Assembly: GCA_025462865.1 (NCBI GenBank)
Contig: JAOAPI010000087.1
Span: 1-64,000, forward strand
Source of the DNA: Candidatus Sulfotelmatobacter sp.
Lineage (GTDB): Bacteria; Acidobacteriota; Terriglobia; Terriglobales; Acidobacteriaceae
Length of the DNA stretch: 64,000 bases
Direction of reading: 5' to 3'
The notes under the pieces were generated by a model, which was not told the origin of the DNA, did no database searches, and saw only the letters and a list, made by a program, of their open reading frames with translations. Shown in pieces: positions 8,635-17,001 of this stretch (the stretch's first letter is position 1; every line of letters starts with the position of its first letter). The position numbers were made by a program, and so were the translations under genes.

Positions 8635-8943
8635 CTACATCTCGATCAGCACTTCACCATTTTCGATTTTGAGGGGATACACAGCCACTTTTGCGCTGGG
8701 ATTCTGCTCGGCCGCCCCAGTCTTCACGTCCCAGGCCCAGCCGTGCCACGGGCACACAACCTTGCCACCTTCGATCATTCCCTGCCCCAGCGGGCCGCCG
8801 CGATGCAGGCAGACGTTGTCCATGGCGCTGAACGTTCCGTTCACATTGGCAACGCAGATCGTTTTCGCACCGCAAGGAAATTCTTTGGCTTCGTCTGGAG
8901 GCGGGAGTTCGGATTCGGTGGTTAGCTTCGTGAAGTTCGGCAT
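8635..8943 (-). CDS. Rieske [2Fe-2S] ferredoxin
   Basis: A 102-residue soluble Rieske protein of the NirD/ferredoxin type. Cluster ligands are visible as C45-x-H47 (CLHRGGPLG) and C64-xx-H67 (CPWHGW). No signal peptide or membrane anchor, so it should be cytoplasmic. Such proteins pass electrons to oxygenases or other reductases, but no partner oxygenase is adjacent. It follows the nuoB gene by 33 bases on the same strand and is probably cotranscribed with it. Confidence 0.9.
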   Translation of the reverse strand: MPNFTKLTTESELPPPDEAKEFPCGAKTICVANVNGTFSAMDNVCLHRGGPLGQGMIEGGKVVCPWHGWAWDVKTGAAEQNPSAKVAVYPLKIENGEVLIEM

Positions 8944-8976
8944 TGCAGTAGATTTTCTCGAGGTGATCGCTGACAG

Positions 8977-9537
8977 CTACTTTGGCTGCAGGGTCTGCGC
9001 GATCATGACCTGGCGCTTAAAGTTTTCCAGCATGTTCGGATCAAGACGAACCTCCGTGGGCCTCTTTGCCAGCGTCATGGTATCGATTTTGTCTTGCAGC
9101 TTCAGCAGCGCGTAGAAAAGATTTTCCGGCCGCGGGGGACATCCGGTTACATAAACATCCGTCGGGACGATTTTGTCGACACCCTGCAAGACCGCATAAG
9201 TATTGAAGGGACCGCCCACGGACGAACATGCGCCCATCGAGATCACCCACTTCGGGTCCGGCATCTGGTCGTAGATACGCTTCACCACGGGCGCCATCTT
9301 CAAGGTCACAGTACCGGCGACGATCATCAAATCGCTCTGCCGCGGGCTGGGACGAAACACTTCCGAGCCAAAACGCGCGATGTCAAAGCGCGCGGTGGAC
9401 GAAGCTATCATTTCGATCGCGCAGCAAGCCAACCCGAACGTCATCGGCCACACGGCAGACTTCCGCGCCCAGTTAAAGACGTAGTCCACTGTGCTGATCA
9501 TGAAATTCTTTTCGAACTTGTTTTGCAGCCAGCCCAT
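8977..9537 (-). CDS. nuoB: NADH-quinone oxidoreductase subunit B (NuoB)
   Basis: A 186-residue NuoB/PSST homologue. The four ligands of cluster N2 are present: C38-C39 (GLACCAIEM), C104 (GACSSVGG) and C133 (GCPPRPE). The start is set at 9537, where GAGGAG lies upstream and the usual [11 protein letters not shown] beginning follows; an upstream GTG at 9579 is less likely. NuoB is the peripheral-arm subunit facing the quinone site of complex I. It is alone here: nuoA, nuoC and nuoD, its normal neighbours, are absent, and a Rieske ferredoxin follows. Confidence 0.92.
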   Translation of the reverse strand: MGWLQNKFEKNFMISTVDYVFNWARKSAVWPMTFGLACCAIEMIASSTARFDIARFGSEVFRPSPRQSDLMIVAGTVTLKMAPVVKRIYDQMPDPKWVISMGACSSVGGPFNTYAVLQGVDKIVPTDVYVTGCPPRPENLFYALLKLQDKIDTMTLAKRPTEVRLDPNMLENFKRQVMIAQTLQPK

Positions 9538-9673
9538 AGGCTCCTCGTGTGCATCCGTGCGGACTTCCGCTCGTACCACCGCGGAACCGCCACTAGAGCA
9601 GTTTACCCTACGAGCGCCTCCGAGAGGATGTCAAACGCCACAGAGTTGTAGTGAGCTGCCAGGAGCGAGATTT

Positions 9674-10987
9674 TTATATCAGCGCGTACAAGTTTCCGTC
9701 AGCACTGCCGACATAGATCGTGCGGTCCACCACCACCGGCGAAGAGAGAATAGTCCCAACGGCCATCATCTTGGTGACCCCGGTGACGATGTCGTCGTAG
9801 AAGTCAGATTGAAAGGCTGCTTCGTAGTTCGGGGTTCCATCGGCCTTGGTCCAAGCGGGCGCGTTCTGTTTGGCGCCATCAGTCTCGAATGTCCAGGATG
9901 TCTTTTGGCTCGAGAGGTCGATGGCGATCAGCTTGCCCATGTGCGAACCGAGGTACAACATGTTTCCAGCAATAGCGGGTGAGGAGAACATTGGCCATCC
10001 CTGGAATTTGAGGGAGAAGATGGCGCTACCAGTCTTGGCGTCCAGCGCGTAAAGCAAACTTGAGTCGGAAGTTGCGAAATACACTTTTCCGTCCTTGACC
10101 GCAGGTGAGCCGATCACCCACGAACCATGATTCGAGAAAGCCCATTTTTTCTGGCCCGTCACTGCGTCGAGAGCGTAGAAGTTCGAATCGCGGCAGCCGA
10201 AATAGACCGTCCCATCAACCACCGCTGCCGAGGACTGAATGCCGACTTGGTTGTGAGTGTCGGGATCTTCGCCCGTCTTAAATCGCCATTTTTCTTTTCC
10301 GGTGGCCGCGTCGAGGGCATAGAAGTAACTGTCCCAACTTCCGATGAATAGCGTGCCGCTGGCGAGCGCGGGAGACGCGTGCACCACGTCGCCGGTCTTG
10401 AACTTCCACTTCAAAGCACCCGAGGTTGCGTCGAGGGCATAGATGTTTCCGTCCCCGCTGCCGAAAAATACTGCTCCCCTCCATACCACCGGTGACGAAA
10501 GATAAAAATCGAACGGGTCAGGCATGGTTTCGGCTGCCGGTTGCGAGCCGTGCAGATGCGTGGCCGCAAAGCGCCGCTCGCCGCCGGTTTGAAACTTCCA
10601 GGTCAGATGGCCAGTCGCTGTACTGACAGCGTAGAAATTTCCATCGTACGCGCCGAAGTAAACTATTCCGTCCGCCACCGCCGGAGATGACGTGATCCGG
10701 CTCTTGGCGGCGAACTTCCACTTCAGCGTCCCAGTCTCTCGGTCGATGGCATAAAAGTTTCCATCCGTACTGCCTGCAAAAATTACGCCGCCGGAAACCG
10801 CGGGAGAGGAAATCACTTGCCCATCGGTATGGAACTTCCATTTGACCTGACTGAATTTTGCCACTCCGGAATCGTCGTAAACGCCACTGTGCTCTGGATT
10901 GCCGCGGAACATGGACGCATCCGCACAGAACGCCGGCAGGCTAACGGAGAAAGAAAGCGCAAGTCCCAGGAAAAGCCTTAGCCGCAT
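9674..10987 (-). CDS. Secreted PQQ-type beta-propeller repeat protein
   Basis: A 437-residue protein with a signal peptide (MRLRLFLGLALSF to AFCAD), followed by seven or eight propeller blades. Each blade repeats a pattern like SSPAVxDGxVYFGxxDGNFYALDxxTGxxKWxF, the BamB/PQQ-dehydrogenase blade consensus. The start is set at the ATG that opens the signal peptide, with AAAGG upstream; an upstream extension has no coding character. No PQQ-binding catalytic residues can be assigned, so an enzymatic role is not claimed. The blades are very alike, suggesting recent internal duplication. Confidence 0.88.
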   Translation of the reverse strand: MRLRLFLGLALSFSVSLPAFCADASMFRGNPEHSGVYDDSGVAKFSQVKWKFHTDGQVISSPAVSGGVIFAGSTDGNFYAIDRETGTLKWKFAAKSRITSSPAVADGIVYFGAYDGNFYAVSTATGHLTWKFQTGGERRFAATHLHGSQPAAETMPDPFDFYLSSPVVWRGAVFFGSGDGNIYALDATSGALKWKFKTGDVVHASPALASGTLFIGSWDSYFYALDAATGKEKWRFKTGEDPDTHNQVGIQSSAAVVDGTVYFGCRDSNFYALDAVTGQKKWAFSNHGSWVIGSPAVKDGKVYFATSDSSLLYALDAKTGSAIFSLKFQGWPMFSSPAIAGNMLYLGSHMGKLIAIDLSSQKTSWTFETDGAKQNAPAWTKADGTPNYEAAFQSDFYDDIVTGVTKMMAVGTILSSPVVVDRTIYVGSADGNLYALI

Positions 10988-11148
10988 AGACGACCTTTTC
11001 AATATGAGATTTAGTAACGAGACACCATGGAACACGCGTCGGACGCCCGTGTGATTGGACGCGGCACGGCTGGTTCGGTTAGTGCTTCGGCTACTCGCGC
11101 GGCGCGATTTGCTCCGGCGCTTCCGCTCAGCTACAAATAGAGTCACTC

Positions 11149-12471
11149 ATGGATTCAACGCCCGCCGTGGCTCCCGGCCGCGAACGCACTCTTACTGCAC
11201 TCGCCAGCGCCTGGCTAGATATTCGTACGTCGCTGTTTTGGATGGTGGTGATCGCGTTATTTCTACGCGTTGGATGGATTCTTATTGGCCACACTTACAA
11301 GTTCAAAAACATCGAAAACAACTTCGGCTTCGGCTGGGAGATGGGCCGCATCGGCGCGTCCATCGCTTCGCGGCATGGTTTCAGCAACCCTTTTGGCGCG
11401 CCAACCGGCCCGACCGCCTGGGAGCCGCCACTGTATCCGTACCTGATAGCGGGAGTGTTTCGTATATTCGGCACCTATTCCCGTGCGTCGGCCTTCGTGC
11501 TGCTGACCATCAACAGTGTGTTCTCAGCGTTGACCTGTATTCCGATATTTCTGATCGCACGTCGGATTTTTTCCGAGAAGGTTGCCGTGGGCTCAGCCTG
11601 GACCTGGGCGCTGCTTCCCTACGTAATGTATTGGTGCACGCGTTGGGTGTGGGAAACAAGTTTTTCAGCGTTCCTGATGGCCATCATTTTCTGGCTAACG
11701 CTTACTCTGCAAGATCGTGACGGGCTAAAACCATGGATCTGGTTCGGGCTGCTCTGGGGCGTTGCGGCGCTGAGCAGCACAGTACTACTCTCGTTCCTGC
11801 CGGCATCAGGGCTGTGGGCCTGGTATCACCGCGCCAGACGCGGCAAACCGTCATTGGCGGGAGTGACATTAGCGTCGCTGATTTTCATTGCTTGCATCAG
11901 TCCATGGATTGCGCGCAACTATCAGACCTTCGGCAAGTTCATTTTCATCCGCGACAACTTCGGCGCGGAATTGCGTCTGGGGAATGGCAACGGAGCCGAC
12001 GGCACCTGGATGCAGTACCTGCATCCCACGCAGGACCTCTACGCCATGCGTCAGTACACCACGATGGGCGAACTGGGCTACGTGGCGCTGCGCAAGCGGC
12101 AGGCTGTCGATTACATCAAGGCGGACTACGGTCGCTTTGCCCTGCTTTGTCTTAAGCGCTTCATTTACTTTTGGGCTGGACCGCCGCGGCTGGCAAAAAT
12201 CTGGTGGCTGGCCCAGGTGAAAAATTCACTTTTTCTGGCATCTTCCGTGTTGACCTTCTGGGGCCTCGGACGAGCCCTGCGGAAGCGCAAACCGGCTGCG
12301 TGGCTGTTTTTCTGGGTGATCTTGTTATATCCCGCGATTTATTACGTAGTGTTCCCCGGACAGCGCTACCGGCATCCGATTGAACCGGAGATGACGATCC
12401 TGGGGGTCTACTTGCTGAGTGAAGCGGGCCTCGTTGCTCGAGCCAAAGATGCGCCGGCGCGCGTGGAATAG
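11149..12471 (+). CDS. GT39-like membrane glycosyltransferase
   Basis: A 440-residue integral membrane protein with about ten hydrophobic segments. The first periplasmic loop has the acidic/aromatic residues and WEPPLYPYLIAGVF stretch typical of ArnT/PMT-type (GT-C fold) enzymes that use polyprenyl-phosphate sugars. A C-terminal YRHPIEP segment is usual in bacterial family members. Donor and acceptor are unknown. No operon partners: the PQQ-type gene is divergent and a DUF4097 gene follows after 126 bases. Confidence 0.78.
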   Translation: MDSTPAVAPGRERTLTALASAWLDIRTSLFWMVVIALFLRVGWILIGHTYKFKNIENNFGFGWEMGRIGASIASRHGFSNPFGAPTGPTAWEPPLYPYLIAGVFRIFGTYSRASAFVLLTINSVFSALTCIPIFLIARRIFSEKVAVGSAWTWALLPYVMYWCTRWVWETSFSAFLMAIIFWLTLTLQDRDGLKPWIWFGLLWGVAALSSTVLLSFLPASGLWAWYHRARRGKPSLAGVTLASLIFIACISPWIARNYQTFGKFIFIRDNFGAELRLGNGNGADGTWMQYLHPTQDLYAMRQYTTMGELGYVALRKRQAVDYIKADYGRFALLCLKRFIYFWAGPPRLAKIWWLAQVKNSLFLASSVLTFWGLGRALRKRKPAAWLFFWVILLYPAIYYVVFPGQRYRHPIEPEMTILGVYLLSEAGLVARAKDAPARVE

Positions 12472-12597
12472 CCAAGTCAATAAGGGCTCTGCAGAAGGGT
12501 GACCTTCATACACGGCGGAAGCTGAATGCGGGCTTTTCTGGAGGCTTCTCACCAATTGCGAACTGCTGCGTCTAACGTTTTGGAAAGGGAGGGAGCT

Positions 12598-13479
12598 ATG
12601 AATCGTCAACGCCAATTTCCACTACGGTCGGGCGCCATTTTGGGCACCGTGTGTGCTCTTTTTATCCTCGCCCTAGGCGCGGGCGCCTCCGATCACTCGG
12701 CAGCATTCACCGAAGAGTTTCATCAGACCTACACCATCTCTCCTAACGGCCGCGTCGAACTCGACAATATCAATGGCGCGGTGCATATTTCAAGTTGGGA
12801 TGGCAATGAAGTCAAGGTAGACGCCGTGAAATACGCCGGAACAAAGGAAAGACTGGATGAGGCGCGCATCGAGATCGAGTCTGGAAAAGACCGTATTTCG
12901 ATTCGCACAAAGTATCCCGACCACGATCACACGTTCAATTGGGGATCGAGCGACAATCCTGCCGGCGTCGAATATACGCTGACAGTGCCACGCAACATCC
13001 GGCTGGACGAAATCAAACTGATCAACGGCTCTCTGGATATAAACGGCGTCAACGGCGAAGTGCGAGCCTCGTGTATCAATGGCCGACTTGAAGCGCGCAA
13101 CCTGACGGGGCGCGCCGAATTATCCACGATCAACGGACATCTGGATGCGCGATTTGATGAACTTCCGGGTTCGTCCGTCGAACTGAAATCGGTGAATGGG
13201 TCGTTGGAGTTGACGATTCCTTCCGACTCGAAAGGCCAAATCGAGGCCAGTACAGTCTCCGGCGGAATCGAGAATGAGTTTGGGCTGCACGTGAATCATC
13301 ACCGTTACGTCGGCCATGAACTGCGTGGAGAGTTGGGCACCGGCGGGCCAAGGATCAGATTGGAGAATGTAAATGGCCGGATTGAGATCCGTCACGCCTC
13401 TGATGGCCGCGCCCTGAGCCCGGTGAAGGACTTGAGCCATCGCGATCGTGACAACGATGATGACGATAGCGAAATCTAG
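12598..13479 (+). CDS. DUF4097 secreted beta-strand repeat protein
   Basis: A 293-residue exported protein. The start at 12598 is supported by AGGGAGGGAGCT directly before ATG, and by the signal peptide that follows (hydrophobic 13-30, ending near GAGASD). The body is a right-handed beta-solenoid of short repeats such as INGSLDINGVNG and INGRLEARNLTG, typical of DUF4097 putative adhesins. The C-terminus is strongly charged (RDRDNDDDDSEI). Function is unproven. A second DUF4097-like gene occurs at 40776-41411. Confidence 0.85.
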   Translation: MNRQRQFPLRSGAILGTVCALFILALGAGASDHSAAFTEEFHQTYTISPNGRVELDNINGAVHISSWDGNEVKVDAVKYAGTKERLDEARIEIESGKDRISIRTKYPDHDHTFNWGSSDNPAGVEYTLTVPRNIRLDEIKLINGSLDINGVNGEVRASCINGRLEARNLTGRAELSTINGHLDARFDELPGSSVELKSVNGSLELTIPSDSKGQIEASTVSGGIENEFGLHVNHHRYVGHELRGELGTGGPRIRLENVNGRIEIRHASDGRALSPVKDLSHRDRDNDDDDSEI

Positions 13480-13491
13480 TATTTAGACGAA

Positions 13492-14241
13492 TCAATAGAT
13501 CGTGTATCCGGGAGCCGGCGTCCGCAGATCAGGCTTTGAAGCCATTAGGAGCAATGCGCCCTCGCGCTTGAACGCCCGCAGGTCGTCCAGACTGTGGAAC
13601 GATTTCGTCTGGTAATCATCGGGAGTGGGCGTGTCATCGGCAATGCGGCAAGCCTCCACATTCTCGAAGGCGTGTTTCTTCAGCAGCTCGATGTATTCCG
13701 CCTGCGATCGCACGTGCACGGGAACCTTCAGCTTGTTTACCCACTGCAGCGAATACTGATTATCTTTATATAGATTGATGAGGATGAATAATCTTCCGCG
13801 CGGCGCCATCACGCGAAACAGCTCCATCAAGGCGCGGTCCTGATCGGCATAGTAATAAAACGACTCGACTGACAAGACCTTGTCAAAGAAGTTTTCTTCC
13901 CACGGTATTTGCTGCGCCGATCCCCAGACGTAAAGCACATTGTCAAAGTCCTTCGATGCAGTCCTCGCCTCGCGAATCATCTCGTCGGAAACGTCGAGGC
14001 CAACGACTTGGCCGAAGCCGTCGGGGCCTTCGCCCACCAGCCGTGCCAACAGGCGCGTCGCCCATCCTGAGCCGCAACCCAAGTCAAGCACGCGTTCTCC
14101 AGGACGCAGGTTCATCCGGCGAATCGTCTTCGCAGTGATATCGAGATGATGGTTTTCCATCTTCGGGCCCTCGCCGGCAACGGCCCAGCGATTGAATTCC
14201 TGTTGCAGTTTCTCATCCGGAGTCAGGGGTTTGTCAGGCAA
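13492..14241 (-). CDS. Class I SAM-dependent methyltransferase
   Basis: A 249-residue methyltransferase with motif I VLDLGCGSGWAT near 51-62, GLDVSDEMI as the acidic-loop motif and a conserved FNRWA segment at the N-terminus. Substrate unknown. The start codon is TTG at 14241, overlapping the stop of the upstream nitrilase gene by eight bases. This argues for translational coupling and explains the weak start codon. The next ATG (residue 28) would remove conserved N-terminal sequence. Confidence 0.82.
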   Translation of the reverse strand: MPDKPLTPDEKLQQEFNRWAVAGEGPKMENHHLDITAKTIRRMNLRPGERVLDLGCGSGWATRLLARLVGEGPDGFGQVVGLDVSDEMIREARTASKDFDNVLYVWGSAQQIPWEENFFDKVLSVESFYYYADQDRALMELFRVMAPRGRLFILINLYKDNQYSLQWVNKLKVPVHVRSQAEYIELLKKHAFENVEACRIADDTPTPDDYQTKSFHSLDDLRAFKREGALLLMASKPDLRTPAPGYTIY

Positions 14242-15232
14242 GGCGATTCCCTTCCGAAGTGTCTTGAGTGGTCACCGGTTCTTTGGGACGTTCGTCCACC
14301 TGGAGGTGAAAGATATCCGGACGCGCGTAGTGGCCAACGACGTCCAAGTCAAATTTTCCCCGGATGATCTGCGCGCGGTCGATCTCGGCGGTCAGAATCG
14401 CTTCGCCCTCAGTGTTGGGTCCAGCGAGAAAATTACCGAAGGGGTCGACGATGCAACTTCCACCGCGGGTTACGACCACGTCCGGATCATCTCCAAAGGC
14501 TGAACAATAATCAGCCGGAAAATCGCGCCGTCGATTGAACTGATTGCAGGAGAGAACGAAGCAACGGCCCTCGACTGCAACATGGCGCATGGAGGCGATC
14601 CACGAGTCGCGTGAATCGGCGGTAGGAGCGCAATACAGCTCTACACCTTTGGCGTACATCGCTGCCCGCATCAGGGGCAGATAATTTTCCCAACAGATCA
14701 CGGCACCCAGCTTCCCTAGCACGGTCTCAAACACCGGCATCGTCGAACCGTCACCAAAACCCCAGACCAAGCGCTCCAACGCGGTGGGCATCACCTTCCG
14801 GTGCTTACCCAGGTAGCTGCCATCCGGTGCAAAAAACAATACGGTGCAGTAGAGAGTGCCGCCTTCCCGCTCAACGACACCCACTACCAGGTAGATCCCG
14901 TACGTTTTTGCCGTCCGTCCGAGGGCGTTCACGGCGGGGCCTGGAACATCCACACTGCTCTCCCAATAACGGCGAAACTGCTCTCGCCCTTCGTCCGAAC
15001 GCGAACCCATAACCGTTCCGAAATTGAGACCGCGAGGATAAGCTGAGACAAACGCTTCAGGAAACAAAACGAGACGCGCGCCTTTTTCGGCAGCTTGACG
15101 GGTAAGGTCGTCGACCTTTTCGAGAGTGCGTTCCCGGTTGAACGCCACCGGGGCCGCCTGCACTACAGCTACCTGGAATTTTTCAGAGCCGGATGCCTGG
15201 TCCATTTCTCGCAATCCATCCTTCACGCTCAT
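14234..15232 (-). CDS. Carbon-nitrogen hydrolase (nitrilase family)
   Basis: A 332-residue cytoplasmic enzyme with the nitrilase catalytic set: Glu59 (FPEAF), Lys146 (GKHRKV) and Cys180 (ICWENY). The length and AVICWENYLPLMR match the nitrilase/cyanide-hydratase branch, which turns nitriles into acids or amides. The start is set at 15232 after GAGAGGG; an in-frame extension to 15373 has no support. The methyltransferase gene overlaps its end, so the two products may act in one pathway. Confidence 0.88.
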   Translation of the reverse strand: MSVKDGLREMDQASGSEKFQVAVVQAAPVAFNRERTLEKVDDLTRQAAEKGARLVLFPEAFVSAYPRGLNFGTVMGSRSDEGREQFRRYWESSVDVPGPAVNALGRTAKTYGIYLVVGVVEREGGTLYCTVLFFAPDGSYLGKHRKVMPTALERLVWGFGDGSTMPVFETVLGKLGAVICWENYLPLMRAAMYAKGVELYCAPTADSRDSWIASMRHVAVEGRCFVLSCNQFNRRRDFPADYCSAFGDDPDVVVTRGGSCIVDPFGNFLAGPNTEGEAILTAEIDRAQIIRGKFDLDVVGHYARPDIFHLQVDERPKEPVTTQDTSEGNRLA

Positions 15233-15394
15233 TTCGCCCTCTCTGCGATCTGCACGAGCACGCAGAGTACTATAAATTCTCCGGACGGATCCTCCATTCG
15301 GAGCATTTTTCACCCAGAACACCGAACAGGTTTGTGAGGCCACCGGAGCAACAAAAGACGCGACCACTGCCACTATGCTACAGTTTTCCTCCTA

Positions 15395-15565
15395 ATGGCG
15401 ACACGCCCTCAGAACCCCGCGCCAGAGCCCGATCCAGCATCGCTCTACTGCCCGAACTGCGCCGAAGAGGTGAATGATCCGCTGACGTGCGGCGACTGCT
15501 CGTCTGTTATCTGCCGGCGCTGCGGAACGGCGCTGGAAACCTCCGACGAACTCGGAATGGGATAA
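15395..15565 (+). CDS. Zinc-ribbon microprotein (56 aa)
   Basis: A short gene encoding MATRPQNPAPEPDP..., followed by three CxxC pairs: CPNC, CGDC and CRRC. This is a treble-clef/zinc-ribbon arrangement able to bind one or two zinc ions. It has no membrane segment. The TAA stop overlaps the ATG of the amino-acid permease (TAATG at 15563-15567), so the genes are very likely cotranscribed and translationally coupled. There is no good ribosome-binding site (the upstream bases are CCTCCT). No enzymatic function can be assigned. The dense Cys spacing and the overlap make a real gene likely. Confidence 0.75.
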   Translation: MATRPQNPAPEPDPASLYCPNCAEEVNDPLTCGDCSSVICRRCGTALETSDELGMG

Positions 15566-17001
15566 TGGACGCTAGCGCCCCCGCCGAACCCGCACCGATC
15601 GATTCCCAGACCGCTCCCACCCAACCGACTCTGGTTCGCGGACTCAACTTGCTTGATTCCGTGCTGCTGCTCGTCAGCGGCATCATCGGCTCTTCGATTT
15701 TCCTCACCGCCAAAGACATTGCCGGGCCGCTGCCTCAGCCCATGCTGTTTTTGCTGGTATGGGTGATCGGCGGCGTAGTTTCACTCTTCGGCTGTGCTGC
15801 CTTCGCTGAGCTCGGATCCATGTTCCCGGAGTCAGGGGGGCAGTATGTCTATCTTCGCGAGGCCTATGGCGATCTGGTGGCATTTCTTTACGGGTGGATG
15901 CTGTTCTCGGTTGCCAACGGGGGAACGATCGCGGCGCTCTCCGTGGCTTCGGCCGCGTATACAGGACAAGTATTCCCCATCGTTTCGCAAGAGCACATAA
16001 TCTTCTCGCTCGCGGGCATCACGCTTACGCGGGCGCACGTGTTCGGCCTGCTTCTCATCGCAGTTCTTACCTATGTCAACGTGGTGGGTTTGCGCTGGGG
16101 AGCGCTGCTGCAGAATATTTCCACGTGGACCAAGTTCGCGGCCATGGCGGCGTTTGTGCTGCTTGGGTTCGCCATCGGCAAAGGCGACTGGTCGCACTTC
16201 GGGGCGCACGGCGTGGGGCTCGGCCTAGGACTTCATCCGGGGCAGTTTCTCTCCGCCTTCGGGGTCGCATTGATTGCCGTCTACTTTGCATACGACGGAT
16301 GGGTCTACATCACATGGGTGGCGGGCGAAGTAAAACAGCCACGCCGCAATGTGCCGCTGGCGATGGTGCTGGGCGTGATTGTGGTCGGCGTGATTTATAT
16401 CGCCATGAACATGGCTTATCTTTACGCGTTGCCGCTCGGCGAGATTGCGCAACATGAAACCATCGCCCATGCGGCCGCGGTCGCAATGTTTTCTCCGCGA
16501 GTGGCGGTGTGGCTCTCGCTGCTGATCGCGGTTTCCTGCTTTAGCGCGGCGGCAACGTGTACGCTCTCCGGGGCGCGCGTGTATCTAGCCATGGCCCAGG
16601 ACGGAGTGTTCTTCAAGCGCATGGCGGTCATTCATCCCAAGTGGCGCACGCCCGCCTTCAGCCTGATCGGACAAGGCATCTGGGCCGCCCTGCTCACGAT
16701 CAGCGGACGCTACGACCAGCTCTATACCTATGTCATCTTCGGCATGGTGCTCTCCTACACGCTGACGGTTATCGGAATGTTTCTGTTGCGCTGGAAGCGT
16801 CCCGAGGTTCCGCGACCCTACCGCTGTACCGGATATCCCTGGCTGCCCGCGATCTACGTGCTGATCGGCGTCGCCTGGACCGTGAATACGATCATCACCC
16901 GTCCCACAGAAGCTTTTTGGGGTGCCGGGATCGTATTGATCGGCGTGCCTGGATATCTTTATTGGAAGCGCAGCAACCGGAAGATTGCGGCGACGGGGTA
17001 G
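15565..17001 (+). CDS. APC-family amino-acid permease
   Basis: A 478-residue transporter with about twelve membrane segments. It has the APC signature near TM1 (LLVSGIIGSSIF) and the FAELGSMFPESGGQYVYLREAYG motif. A cytoplasmic N-terminal tail of about 35 residues is Pro/Ala-rich. The start is set at ATG 15565, which overlaps the stop of the zinc-ribbon gene; an earlier in-frame GTG at 15487 would overlap that gene heavily and is rejected. The substrate is probably an amino acid or polyamine. The Kelch lipoprotein gene begins at the base after its stop. Confidence 0.9.
   Translation: MDASAPAEPAPIDSQTAPTQPTLVRGLNLLDSVLLLVSGIIGSSIFLTAKDIAGPLPQPMLFLLVWVIGGVVSLFGCAAFAELGSMFPESGGQYVYLREAYGDLVAFLYGWMLFSVANGGTIAALSVASAAYTGQVFPIVSQEHIIFSLAGITLTRAHVFGLLLIAVLTYVNVVGLRWGALLQNISTWTKFAAMAAFVLLGFAIGKGDWSHFGAHGVGLGLGLHPGQFLSAFGVALIAVYFAYDGWVYITWVAGEVKQPRRNVPLAMVLGVIVVGVIYIAMNMAYLYALPLGEIAQHETIAHAAAVAMFSPRVAVWLSLLIAVSCFSAAATCTLSGARVYLAMAQDGVFFKRMAVIHPKWRTPAFSLIGQGIWAALLTISGRYDQLYTYVIFGMVLSYTLTVIGMFLLRWKRPEVPRPYRCTGYPWLPAIYVLIGVAWTVNTIITRPTEAFWGAGIVLIGVPGYLYWKRSNRKIAATG

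Noticed and set aside
15487-15564. Upstream GTG start for the permease
   Set aside because: It would overlap the zinc-ribbon gene in another frame, and the added residues (CYLPALRNGAGN) have no family match. ATG 15565 fits better.
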